Under the pieces are notes generated by a model that saw nothing but the letters and a program-made list of their open reading frames with translations, did not search any database and was not told where the DNA came from. A program made the translations under genes and the position numbers. A stretch of DNA of 62,950 nucleotides from Leucogyrophana mollusca (taxonomy: Eukaryota > Basidiomycota > Agaricomycetes > Boletales), in assembly GCA_021014945.1 (NCBI GenBank), contig MU266494.1, forward strand, positions 1-62,950, written 5' to 3'. This document shows, piece after piece, positions 43,202-56,844 of the stretch (its first letter is position 1; every line of letters begins with the position of its first letter).

Positions 43202-44778
43202 ATGTCCACTATCCCTTCACCCGTGGTCACTGGCTCGATCGGGGCCCTGGAGATTGGTACTATTGTCATGACCTTTTTCTTCGGTATTGGCACAGTTCAG
43301 ACATTCCACTACTACCGCGGGTATCCTCACGATTCCTTGTGGTTAAAGTCCTTTGTAGGAATATTCCCTATTGGCACATTTTGCGACAGCTCACCGATAA
43401 GTCATCCAGATTGCTGTAGTATGGTGCGTGGAGCTCGCTGCGTTCACGTTTCAGTCGGGTCGAATAAGAAACAGGTTGTGTGAGTTAGGACATACCATTT
43501 CGGTGGCTTGGGGCACGTACACCGTAACGGTTACGCGGTTCGGCGACCTATCCGGAGTGACGCTTGATCCACTACCTCTTGGATTTGCTTGGTCGATTCT
43601 ATTCAGTGGTTTGTTGGGACCCCTTGTCCAGGTAATGTCACAATATTCTCTACCGTGTTCTGAATTTCATTTTTTCCGACAAGGGATTTTTTGCCCATCG
43701 GGTACATGTTTTCTCCAAGAAAATATACATACCTTTGGTGTGCTGGGCGGCCTCATTATTACGCCTATCTGGAAGCCTTGTAGCAGTAGTGAAAGCAGTC
43801 AAGCAACCATCACTCCAGAGCTACGGCGAGAGCAATGGGTGGCTCATCATGCTACTTCTCGTAGTGGGCGCCTTTGTTGATATCACCGTTGCTGCAAGTC
43901 TCTGCTATTTTCTCGGGCGCGAGAGGCCCTTTGCTATCGGACGGTGAGCGAGATGTAGCCCCAACCCCATAGTCATACTGATATCCTGTGTAGGACTGTC
44001 AGAATGTTGGATCAGTTGATGGCCTATACGATCGGTAAGTCAACGTTATGAATGTCCTCCATCGAACCTGCTCAGTCAATGGCTACTAGAAACCGGCCTG
44101 GTTACGAGGTGAATATCTCGCGCATCCTACTGTAGACCAATTTTGATCCTGTACAGCTTGACCGCTGTTACCATTCTTGTCTGCTTGAAGACTATGCCAA
44201 ATAACCGTGAGTACTACTCCTTTCATCTCCTTTTCCGCTGATGGAAATTTGCCAGTGTCGTGGTTCTCTATTTACCTCTTTTTCGGGGAAGGTAAGCTTC
44301 TTCGTGTGCGTTTTCCGTTACATTTACTGACGTTTACCCCTAGTTTTCGCCAATACCTTGATGGCCTCGTAATATGTTCGTTTCTGACCCGAAACGTAAA
44401 TTCTAAAGTCACGCCCAGCCTAAATTCTCGAAGGGTACACCCCAGCATCGATGACACCGTCATCAGCCTGTCTTCAAACTATGTTTACAGCTTGGATGCT
44501 CCAAATTCTCCGGTATTTTATTCCGTCGTCAAACCTTGCTGCGTATACTCACACGGGACTTAGCATCAACCCGGCCACATTAGACAACCATCTAAGCTCG
44601 ATTACATAGACTCTCAACTGGACGGGGAAAGTGCGTATCCCGACGTTGATATAGCATCATCTATAGATCCGACTGTGAGTCTTTACCCTTGGGATGAGAT
44701 GCCGCGTCGGCTTATCCCTCGCCTTAGGGTTTTGATGCTACGAAGCGGTCCCACGCAACACATCCTCAGGACCTGTAA
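43202..44778 (+). CDS. DUF6534-type multi-span membrane protein, copy h
   Basis: The start at 43,202 gives STIPSPVVTGSIGALEIGTI and FFFGIGTVQTFHYYRGYPHD. Exons continue IAVVW-LCELGHTISVAWGT, FGDLSGVTLDPLPLGFAWSI, LLGPLVQ, GFFAHRVHVFSKKIYIPLVC, VVGAFVDITVAASLCYFLGR, TVRMLDQLMAYTI, ETGLVTS, LTAVTILVCLKTMPNN, WFSIYLFFGE, VFANTLMAS and LNSRRVHPSIDDTVISLS. A hydrophilic tail follows (PSKLDYIDSQLDGESAYPDV) and a last exon ending THPQDL, TAA at 44,776-44,778. The frame is intact. The usual IEV tail motif of the array copies is not recognisable here. It lies outside the palindrome, between two tailoring-enzyme genes. Confidence 0.82.
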
Positions 44779-45532
44779 ATTCCGGGCTGAACAGCTTTGC
44801 ACATTATCGCGACGCGTCTGGCCATAGGATGTGTGGCCTCGGCTTATGTGCCCGCCTGGATGGATATACTATCTACAGGACTTTCTGCGTTTTGTTTGCC
44901 GGGCGTGTTTCAGACTCGAGTCATTGGTTTGATGTATGCTAGTGACGTAGCCTGACCATGTAGGTGCATAGTCATCCACATGTCCCTTCTGCGAGCACAA
45001 CGCAGTCCGCCCGATAGCTATTGTTCCTCGTGTCAGAGAGATCGTGGAAGGAAAGCTTAACAGCCAATTGATTGGTGTGGGTTAGCAATGGGAACGATGG
45101 TCTTCTGGATTCAAGGAACTGCGATATGGAGGCGCGGGCAGAGAATCCGTGGTGGGAGTTGACTCGTTGTGGCGTTCTGATAGACTCTTGCACTTCTACT
45201 TGCCTCGCTAGCCCCGCTTCGCCGTTGATGAACTCTTTTCCATCAGCTTGGCCATTGGGCCTCGCCTTCATATGGTCGATGGCAACTCGAATCAGGCCCG
45301 TGCTATTGAATTATGAATAAACCGTGTGATGCCCATCGGGAATCCAGGCGCATCACATACTCATCACGGCCATGCCTCACGGCGATGGTACAAATGACAG
45401 TGCTATACGTATATATGTACACAAAGTGTGCTGGAAGGGACTCGCGACAATCGGGCTCCACCAGCGGACAGCTACATAGATATGGAAAGACGTGTAACAA
45501 TGGAAGCGGCTCTCCAACGCTCGAGGCCGCGA
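44779..45532. other. Convergent intergenic region
   Basis: No recognisable gene between the 3' ends of copy h and the P450. Confidence 0.4.
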
Positions 45533-47673
45533 TCAGATATCACTGCCGTAGTCCTCCAGCATTGTTCTCAGTGCCTGCTCTCCAATCCTCTTCTCAAAAT
45601 TGACTTCGAAAGGCTTCGGGCTGGCAATAACGCTATCACTGAACGCAGTGACATCGATAGGGGCCGAAGGAACTTGAGAGATCCGGAAGGACCAGAATAT
45701 GAGCGCGAGATTGATGTACAAAGACCTGGCACACAGCAGCGTATTAGCTCACTCGCGACGGGCGCGCGCGGGAGGTCTCACCTGTTTGCAATGTGCTGGC
45801 CAGGACACACCCTAATTCCAGAGGGCCACTTCAGCTCGTATTTAGAAGCCAAACGAAAGCTCTTACCGTCTGCCGAAGCCAAATGTGAAGAACGACATGT
45901 CAGGTCGTAGCTTTCCATTGTCTAGCCATCGTTCAGGGTCGAAAGTCTCCGGGTTAGGGAATGTATCTGGGTCGCGTGATATAGCCCTGGCATTGCAGCA
46001 TTAGTGATCGACATGACAGGGGATTACGGGGCCGCAAACCCACCAGTGACTCCCAAACACAGTTGCACCTTCTGGGATGCAGTAACCTCCCTGAAGAAGA
46101 TGAGCGGCATCGGTAAGCACAGGAACAGGCTGCTCACCCAGATAATATCTCTTGCAGCGCGGTGCGGAAACCCTGGAACATTCAACATTACCCAGAAGTC
46201 ACAGAAAATTAATGATAGATCACTTACCGATGGGCAAAATAGGCCTCCAGCGAAGGGTTTCTTCAATGAACGCTTGAAGCTGAGGAAGGGACTCCTGATC
46301 GGCGAAGGTGGGTGCTTCGTTGTACCGTCAGTAAAAGATAGCCAAGATATTTTGGATTCCTACGTCGGTCACGACCAACGACCTTGTCGAGCTCAGCTTG
46401 GACCTTTTTCTGGGCCTCAGGGTAGCAAGCAGCGGCCATTATCATGTTAGTGATCGAAACTGCGGTCTGAGTGTAATCGTGAGCAGGGGTAGCTGAATGT
46501 GGTGTTCCACCGCACAGTCTCAGCTCCGGCACCAAAAAGTGCTCCGGAGAGGTATGCCATTTCTTCATCGCAAAGGGAGTGGTCGTTGACGCTATCGAGA
46601 AGGTACCTGGTGAAAGACGGTCCGGCTTGACCCCCTCTCTGAAATGACCCGTGAGTTGTCCACAACCGAAGCAAAAAGCGAAGAGATCACTGACCATGTC
46701 GGTTCTCACTCTGTTTAGCTGGTGCGTAAAGAGCCGTACTTCTTCTTCCCGCCAGCGTTTGAGATGGTTAGCGTAACCTGGGAGGTACTTCAAGATTGGT
46801 ATCCTATCTACTAAATAGGCCCCAGGTCTGAAAGCCATCTGAAAGTTTTGCAAAACTTTGTGAATTTGCTTCACTTCGGGATCCGTGGTTGCAGTAGGTG
46901 TGGTCTTTCCGTAGGTGACCCGAAGTATCACAGAGGCAGCAAGTCTGCAGCAATTGGTCAGTATCATGAAAGCCACACGTATAGTAGAGGACCCACCGCC
47001 TGGCATGTCGCTGGTGTTCCTTAGGATTTTCGAGAAGGTCCATAATCAGGTTTTTCGCATTGAACATCTGCAGAGGCTGATAGGTCTCCGCTGCTTTCGG
47101 CTGGAAGTGGGTATGGACGGCTCTACAATCGAGGGGTTGACTGTCTGTTCATTCTGATCAATAAAGCCATTGATTTACCTCCGCAATCGCTTCCACTTCT
47201 CGCCGTACGGCGAAAGATGAATTCGCATTCCATGCGAGAGCATTTCTCCCGCAGCAACGAAACGCGGTCTGTCGGCCAGCGCTCCGCCCTCCTTTTCCAT
47301 AATCTCTGTGGCAGCCTCAATGGCAGCATTAACATCTACATAATGCAGTCGTGAGAAGTACCTCACCTGGTGACGCCCGATGATAATGATCACTTGGCTG
47401 CCTTGTCTTAGAGTCAGGATAGGCCCGTAGGTGTTAACCCACTCCGCAAGTGTGTGTGCGATGCTATGGCATAGTGAAAAGCGTGAGGAGGCGCCTTAGG
47501 CACTGAAGTGGAGGCGAATAGACTTACTTGACCCTAGGCATTGCATTTCCCCAAAACCAGTGGGCGGGAGGGCCGGGAGGTAAAAGTCTCGTGTTTCGAG
47601 AGAACGCGGACTTCCTCCAGACTGCCAGCAAAAACACCGATGCTATCGCAAGCAGACCAGAAAGCCACGTCAT
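45533..47673 (-). CDS. Cytochrome P450 monooxygenase
   Basis: Microsomal P450 of roughly 500 residues. The start at 47,673 gives MTWLSGLLAIASVFLLAVWR, an N-terminal membrane anchor, then the proline hinge LLPPGPPAHWFWGNAMP. Further exons give YGPILTLRQGSQVIIIIGRH, ADRPRFVAAGEMLSHGMRIH, PYGEKWKRLRR, HARR before ASVILRVTYGK, the I-helix LFGAGAETT with the oxygen-binding threonine, and the K-helix ETLRWRP (ExxR). DPDTFPNPETFDPERWLDNG precedes the haem loop FFTFGFGRRVCPGQHIANR with its axial cysteine, split by an intron at GRR. It ends EDYGSDI, TGA at 45,533-45,535. All signature residues are present. It is broadly like the fungal O-methylsterigmatocystin-oxidoreductase-type P450s common in basidiomycetes; the substrate is unknown. 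Confidence 0.9.
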
Positions 47674-48506
47674 TATCGGGATAGTGACTAGCATACAAGG
47701 TCACTGTCCTCGGGCTAGCTGGTATGTTGAAAATTCGCCTGAAAATCGTACTGAGGCGCCTTGCGTCTTCCAGCCAGGGACAGGCTGCACACGGAGCGTA
47801 GATAACTATTTATGCGACAAGATGAACGGAAGGTTGACGCCATTCCCAGCGCTTAAACAAAAACTAAATCTGGGCCTGAATGTGGAGTGTTGGGTTGAAA
47901 ACTCACTGGAAACGTGCTATATCATTAAGTTTCAGAGCTTCAAAAATGTATAGTTGGCAGTCTAATCAAGCCCATCTGATTTCTGGAAGACGTTCCACGT
48001 TAGAACGATCTGTGGTGAATTCGAACAAATCATCATGATGTTGACTGGCTTCGGTGAGTGGTCTCGGAGTTTACATAATTCATCATAATCAAATCATAAC
48101 GGCCGCCTTGCCCAGTGACCACCAGCGTCTGATTGAAGGTTCAACTTGGAGCCTTGCGCGATGCACATGCTGATATGCGTGTATTCTTGGCCACAGTGAC
48201 GGTCGGTCCGGTAAGCGCACATGTCTACTCATTCAAGTTGTCAGCTCACCGTTTCCAGGGTGTTCTTGGGACAGCCTGGTACAAGTATAAAACTGGGTTT
48301 GAACAAAGGTATGATCTCGGCTCGGACTTCGCGCGGGCGGTCCCCGCCCCCGAGGATGCTTAATTTACCTCGTTGATCTGATGTGACTACTGGTATCTGA
48401 TGTTCCGTGCTCACGGTTCAGGATAGATGGAGCCCTCAGCGCTACGCGTAACGCATGAGAATCGATCAAGCCAGCCAACTGTATCTGTAACATTGTAACG
48501 GCTTTC
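47674..48506. other. Divergent intergenic region between the P450 and DUF6534 copy i
   Basis: About 830 bases without recognised coding sequence between two divergent genes. The right end holds the TATA box of copy i. Confidence 0.4.
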
Positions 48507-48516
48507 TATATATTTA
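48507..48516 (+). promoter_or_regulatory. TATA box of DUF6534 copy i
   Basis: TATATATTTA ending about 37 bases upstream of the ATG at 48,554, which implies a very short 5' leader if used. Confidence 0.4.
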
Positions 48517-48553
48517 GTCGAATTACGTGCGCTAGGAAAGTCCTTTCAACTCC

Positions 48554-50231
48554 ATGTCGACGCCTTCAGGTTCTGCCCTTCCGAATCCAAGCGCCACTAT
48601 CGGAGCACTTGAGATCGGTACACTCTTTACGACATTTCTTTTCGGTATTGCGACTATACAGGCGTATCATTACTACCGACGATATCCCAATGACCCGACT
48701 TGGCTAAAAGCAATGGTTAGTATTGTGACCCTCCTTTCAGTCCCATTTGTGATCCCCCCATCTGTATATTCAGGTCGGTGTGGTATGGTACGTGATAATC
48801 CCCCATGACGCTGGCCAACGCTAGACAGTCGACCGCAGGCTATGTGTAGTTGGGCACACCACCACAGTCACATACGGGATGTACCAGGTCTCTGTTACCG
48901 AATTCGGAGAGCTTTCAGGGGAAATACTCGATCCATTGCCCGCAGGATTTGCTTGGTCGATCATGATAAGTGGCTTGTTGGCGCCACTAGTCCAGGTAGG
49001 CATCATCACAAAACATCGTTCCCCCATGTTTTTTTCTGAACGCTGTCTCAGGCATTCTTCGCGCACCGCATATATTTATTCTCCCAAAAGCTCTATCTCT
49101 CTTTGATCTGCTGGACGCTGTCGTTCCTGCGTTTCCTCGGAAGCATGGTCGGGACGGCTTTCGCGTCGAAAAGGACATCCCTGCAGGCTTTCGGGGAAAA
49201 ATACGGCTGGTTAATCACAGGACTATTGGTGATGGGAGCAGTTAACGACACTATCATCGCCGGGGGTTTGTGTTATTGTCTCAGATACGAGCGAGTCTTC
49301 CGCATGGGCCGGTATGTGGAACCCCGCTGTTGCGTAGCTGATAATGATTATCACACATACCTCAGCACCGCCAAGCCGGTCGACCAATTCGTGGCATATA
49401 CATTGGGTGGGCTTGCATATCAAGAGAGTCTATGTAGTTGCTAACTCCAGCTTGTAGAAACGGGCGTTTTGACAGGGTAGCTACACCCGCTTTTCAACAC
49501 TTGATGAATAGTCAAACTTCGCCACAGTATCACAGCACTTACGATTTTCATCTGCTTCAAGGCCATGCCACAAAATCGTGCGTCCATCTCTCTTCCAAAT
49601 ATCCCTATTGACGAAAAATCCTCAGTCGCGTGGTTCTCTCTATTCCTCTTCTTTGGAGAGCGCAAGTGTTTCAACACCCTTTGTCCGATCAGAGATATTT
49701 GACTGGTCCTCTCCCCAGTTTTTGCCAATAGTTTACTGGCATCGTAAGGAGCCAGTTCTTAGACGCGATGGCATGCCGCTCATAGCTTTAATAGCCTCAA
49801 TTCTCGGAGGTCTCGTTCTGACATCGGCGAGACTGTCATCAATCTGGGTCGCACAGGGATGTCCAGCCAAGTGACCCCTAATATCCCAGTAAGAATCTCC
49901 ATACCCTATTGATGTTTTGCTGATGCTATGACAATACAGCGTCAGCCTGACCTCATCAGGCGAGCGCTCAAGGGCGGCCCTGCTCCTGCCCGTGATGCCG
50001 TCGTCCAGAGCGATCAATCTTCCAGTTACTCTAGCGGGGCATACCCCGAACGCTCGGTGAGTCCATTTGTACGTTTGGTGATACTCACTCACGATTCTTC
50101 AGTTTGCGCAGGGAATTGTCATAGAAGTCTCTCAGGAGACCAGGGTGATGAAGGATGGATCAGCTTCCACTGATAAGGTGCGCGAACATCGCTACTTGCC
50201 GAACGTCTCGTATCCTCAAATCATTTCATAG
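48554..50231 (+). CDS. DUF6534-type multi-span membrane protein, copy i
   Basis: The start at 48,554 gives STPSGSALPNPSATIGALEI and FLFGIATIQAYHYYRRYPND. Then follow LCVVGHTTTVTYGMYQVSVT, LPAGFAWSIMISGLLAPLVQ, AFFAHRIYLFSQKLYLSLIC, VMGAVNDTIIAGGLCYCLRY, ETGVLTG, TALTIFICFKAMPQN, VAWFSLFLFFGE, VFANSLLAS and a serine-rich tail. The last exon FAQGIVIEVSQETRVMKDGS ends with TAG at 50,229-50,231. The frame is intact, though the ETGVLTG exon border is less certain. It keeps the conserved FAxxIxIEV end seen in the array. It lies between the P450 (divergent) and the halogenase (convergent). Confidence 0.82.
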
Positions 50232-50652
50232 TTCCGAGATATTTAACCTACGAAGTTTGGAGTGAGTTATTGGTGAATGATAATACTACACAACACAATC
50301 GTTTGTTTGAATTACCTGGCCTCGTTGTGCAGAATAACTTCATAGTTATATACTGGTACTCTGCGTTCTTTCCATCACGATACGAATAAGTATATTTGCA
50401 GAACCCAGTCGATCATATCACCGGCTCCAGGAACGACGAAGAAGCTGACTGGTCACGACAGCTCACGTCCGAACAGGGAGGGCGCTAGAAGAGTGGGGAT
50501 AGCTGGCGGATGTTTGGGGAGGAAGCGAACCCAGACGCTTGGATGCGTCAGAGGGGAAGGGGGCACAGGGGCGAACTCTCAGGATCACAGCCACGATAAA
50601 GGATGTGAGCATATTTGTTACAGCTCCTAGTATATGTTACAAATGTGATAGT
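50232..50652. other. Convergent intergenic region
   Basis: About 420 bases between the 3' ends of copy i and the halogenase; nothing recognised. Confidence 0.4.
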
Positions 50653-52820
<2,168 letters not shown>

Positions 52821-54773
52821 GTCGATGGGGTTTGCTTTTGAGCTCGTGGCTCTTATACCCCGCCCTGACACAGTCAATAGATGTACAACTAACCAGCGGC
52901 AAGAGAGTCGTTTCACCGCGCCGCGTTGTCAGGCCTGTTCCGCCATATTCCCAGGACAGAACAGTTATCGGCCTTTAGGGCCTGGACATGCTTCGGATAG
53001 GAAGAACCAGTGACTTGATTAGTATAAACCAACACAAAATGAACACGAGACGATTGATACTCTGATCCGACCTATAAAAAAACCAAATTTCATCATCTCG
53101 TGTGAAGGCCATTGACCTACTTGCATTGCTGTGCAGTGGAGGGCCTTGAAACGGAGCCGTCGAAGTAACATCGTAAGATTCATTCAGCGGTTTCCTTCAT
53201 AACAACACCGAGTGATAAGTAAAAGTTCCGCATCAGTGTTGATCACAGCGTGTGATGAATTCGCTTCGTATTGGTCTCATCAAACACGCACTTGACGGAT
53301 TTTCCAAGCAGCTCGATTGACACGGAAGGGATTTCTCGCGAGTCCAATTCCGGATCCTATGAAACCCACACATAGGTGGGCTGGCTATCTTACGCACAGT
53401 GACGTGCTCCCATCATGATTACCGCTGACGGAACACTATCAATGCCATGCGATTTTGCTGATGAGTCTTCCAATGATCCGGATGTTTGTGTTTCGAACCA
53501 ATGAAAGACCTCGGATTGGGGAGACGATGTGGAGAAAGCCCTTAGATGCGATTCAAAACCTCCTCGTCCGCCCCGTGATGGCGGGTTGATGGATCCCACG
53601 GCGACCGGTTTGGGTTAAAGGTGCTACAAGCGGCAGTTGAAACCTCGTGTGGGATGCAATTTCCCCGGCTTGCTAGGCTCGGGGCTGTTCATGTCATTCA
53701 TCGCGCCACCCAGATCCCAGCGTGTCCACAGTGACTGCTCATCCTGGCCCGAAATAGCTGTTTCTTCTGAGACTCCTCGTGACTCTACTGAGTCTGTCGC
53801 ACAAGCGACCTACGCCTCATCCGAGTCCATAACACGGAAGCATATTCGATTGCTTCACTTGACTCCTTGAAACGAAGTCTGGCACCCGGTGACTACCTGG
53901 CGTGGACCGCAAAGCCCAAGATAATGAGTACCACGGTCAACAAACGCAGCGAGGGCCCCATACCCGCCATAGACACTCCCTCGCAACACCATTATCCGCA
54001 ATATTCGGATCGCATAGATTCAGTGTTCGATGGTTGGGAAATGTGGCAGACGGCTGGCAGACATTGATGCGGGCATTCCGGGGCGCGCGCCAGAGGGTGT
54101 GCTACTGATGTATGCGGATCGAAAATAGTCTCAGAAAGCGACCACCCAACGGTCCTGTGGCGCACAAAAGCGCTGCAGCCGGCAGCCACGGCAACAAGCT
54201 GAACCACACTCACCCCACGAACGAAAAGGGCAAGCATCTCTCATCAACTGGCATCTTACAGGATCTATTCTCCGAGTTATCCGCAACTAAAAAGGCTGAT
54301 GCCTAATTTACTGGAAGGTCACCGTCAAGAGAAATCAGTTTTGGGTTGACTTAGCCTAACACTTGGTCCGGTGTCGTGCTGTGGCAGATGCTTTGCCTTG
54401 CGCCCACCCAGGCCCACCCTGACTGTTATCTGTCAGTAAAATCTGCAAAGGAGATCAGATTTTGTCATCAATGACTTTGCGAGTCCCGTTCCGGCGTGAG
54501 CTTCCAGGTCAGAGGTTCCCGTCACGAACTCATGAGCACATCCCACGGCTTATGTTCTGACAATGTTCAACACACATCCGATAGCGAGTCGACTAGGACT
54601 CCATTCCGTCATGTCCCTTGATGAGCGCGCTACCCACAAGAACTCGGGGTGCTCACACCTGGAACCTAGATGTGGTTGGGGCCAACACCGATCCCGACTC
54701 TGCCGAAGACGAAACGAACGCAGAGAGCTAGTATTATGATTATACCAGGGCGAATAGATTAAAGAATAAAGTG
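52821..54773. other. Long stretch without a confident gene
   Basis: Nearly 2 kb between the start of the halogenase and the 3' end of the O-methyltransferase. Several plus-strand open frames at 53.4-54.3 kb have protein-like stretches (for example VLQAAVETSCGMQFPRLARL near 53,622) but contain stops between them, and I cannot join them into a gene or recognise a domain. An eroded gene is possible. Confidence 0.35.
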
Positions 54774-56636
54774 TTAGAGTCTACTGCACTCGATAATTGA
54801 GATATACGCGCGAAGTGGGTACACCCCGGTAATTCTAAGGCCAGCCTTTGTTGTAACTTCCTCCCACTCCCCCTGGAACGATTGTTCGTCAGTGTCACTC
54901 GCTCCTAAAGATTAACAATGGCCATCACCATAGTCCTGTCATGCGCATTCAAGATCCCCATCAGATGCACCGCTAACAGTTGTGGGACCCGCGAGGCAGA
55001 ACCGAGATTCATCGGCATCCCAAGGGGAGGCGTGTGTGGGACATGCTTCGCACTAGTGGGTGTCGGCAAGAGTGTTTGCAAGTCCCCAGGCCCCTTTGAG
55101 ATGAGCCCCGGAACGGAAATTCGTTCCATGATGAGTATCCTCGACTGTATGATAAGGAATCAGGATTAGCATCAGATGATGGAGAAGCAACTAACCTTGG
55201 GCCCAGCCGCGGCGGCGAGATGGGACAATATTTGGACCTGTTGGTTGAGAAGTTGATGGTGAGTGATCTTCTTTGATGCTCAGTGAACTTACAGCTTCAC
55301 GGTCTGGCCAATCGTGCCTTGGATGGAATGATGGGTTAGGTGTTGTAACACGTATCGCAATTGGCCTTACAATACATGACGCAGGACAAAGCTGAAATCA
55401 TCGCCTTGGTGTGACTGCGGCGAAAAGAAGTCTTGAACCTCAATGTTTATTCTACCGCTTGTGAAGTCGACCGGTGCTTGAGCTTTGGCGTTCACACGAG
55501 CTAAATTTGCGATCTCTTCAGTATCTTGAACAATGAAACGACAATAAGGAAGACTGAGGGGAAAGAGTAGGAAATTAGACATAATGCACGTCAGTGGAAG
55601 CGCACTGAGTCACATTTTCGCAAGAGATAGCACTAAATTGCCCCTGCCACCTCCACAGTCGACTATGGTCGGTGTTGGAAGAGAATCCCAAGGGTAGTCG
55701 AACAGTATACCGGGAGTAGCAAGATCACCGAAAGCCTGGCCAGATATTAGGCGGACGAAAGGAGACGCCATCCCGTCATCATACCTGAACGCAGTGTGCA
55801 AAAGGTTTGATCGCGTCCGGATGTTGTTTGATCCAAAGGAAGAGCGGAAGTTCAGTGTTATTCGCAAGTTGAAAAGCCGTGTGTGCGGGGGACTGTGAGT
55901 ATTTCCATTCAGGGTGTTGGATCCACGCAGGAAACGCATCAGCGATTTTGATGTTCTCGGGAAGCCTTGACGCAATTGAACTTGGAAAACTGCGGATATA
56001 ATTGGATCACTCACGATACCATCTTGTGCCCAATATTTCCTGGAAGCAGCGTGATGGATGATCTACAAATGGTAAAAACATCTGTATCTGTCTCTCGAAC
56101 CCAACCCGCAATCGATAGGTGGCGGAGGATGGTGGTCAGCTTTCGGGCATCAACATCTAAGGTTTTCTGAAGGTGCGCCACTGAAACGCCTGTCCGAATG
56201 TCCGGTGCCTTTGCTAAGTGTTCGAAGATGCCATTCCCGATCGCGACGTTGATGTTAGCAGTGTCGTACATCGCAAACGCACACTCGGCCGCCTTATCGT
56301 AGGGCGGTTGTATAAGATTTTTTAGTTCTCCCTGGTCGTGATAAAACACCTCAGTCCACAGCACAACAGATGACGTGTGCTACCCACAAGGCAACCTGAC
56401 CAATACAGTAGATCAATCATCATGAAAAAATCTGGTAGGCTCGACGAACCAAGTGCAAGCCGTCGGGCCTCGTACAAACCAGATGAGACCAAGAAGTCAG
56501 GTTTGTCTAATGGATGCTCCGCAGTCGCTGCTTGCGAAAGCGGGGGTAAATCTGCCGCGTCCATTTCGTGACGAAGGGCGTCCAGAGCATTGTTGAGAGC
56601 AGCCTGTAAAGCAAGCAATTCACGCTGATGAGGCAT
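54774..56636 (-). CDS. O-methyltransferase (COMT-like class I SAM enzyme)
   Basis: Enzyme of the plant-COMT-like fungal O-methyltransferase group. The start MPHQRELLALQAALNNALDA at 56,636 is followed by a helical N-terminal domain. GELKNLIQPPYDKAAECAFA, then NVAIGNGIFEHLAKAP and LDVDARKLTTILRHLSIAGW form the winged-helix dimerisation part. Catalytic-domain exons give EWKYSQSPAHTAFQLANNTE, FDYPWDSLP, the SAM motif TIVDCGGGRGNLVLSLAK, FIVQDTEEIANLARVNAKAQ, FVLRHVLHDWPD with the catalytic-base histidine, and SRILIMERISVPG. The open frame reaching 54,905 looks truncated, but an intron from GTGATGGCC to CGTTCCAG leads to a last exon (GEWEEVTTKAGLRITGVYPL) ending ECSRL with TAA at 54,774-54,776, restoring the normal family C-terminus. 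It likely methylates a phenolic hydroxyl, perhaps on the product of the neighbouring halogenase. Confidence 0.82.
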
Positions 56637-56844
56637 GATTGATGGTTCGAGTCCAAGGAGTACCGCAGAGTGCTCGGAGCAGCTCAAACAGTCAAATGAG
56701 CACACCGACCACATCTCCCACACAAAAATAACTCACGACTGGCTGTGCCTTTGCCAGGGCAAAAGATGTTCCTGGATTCCAGCCATCGAGAGTCATTTAA
56801 AGGCTGGCAGAGGCTGGGAGTTTGAAACTCCATCAGTGCCCGCC
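56637..56844. promoter_or_regulatory. Shared divergent promoter region, O-methyltransferase and hydrolase
   Basis: Only 208 bases separate the divergent start codons, so the two genes almost certainly share regulatory sequence. Confidence 0.5.

Noticed and set aside
47528..47953. 141-residue plus-strand open frame
   Set aside because: Its left part is antisense to the first exon of the P450, which has a strong signal-anchor and proline hinge. The rest has no protein-like features.
53400..54306. Protein-like fragments between halogenase and O-methyltransferase
   Set aside because: Successive open pieces are separated by stops without convincing splice sites, and no domain is recognisable. 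It is listed only as an uncertain stretch.
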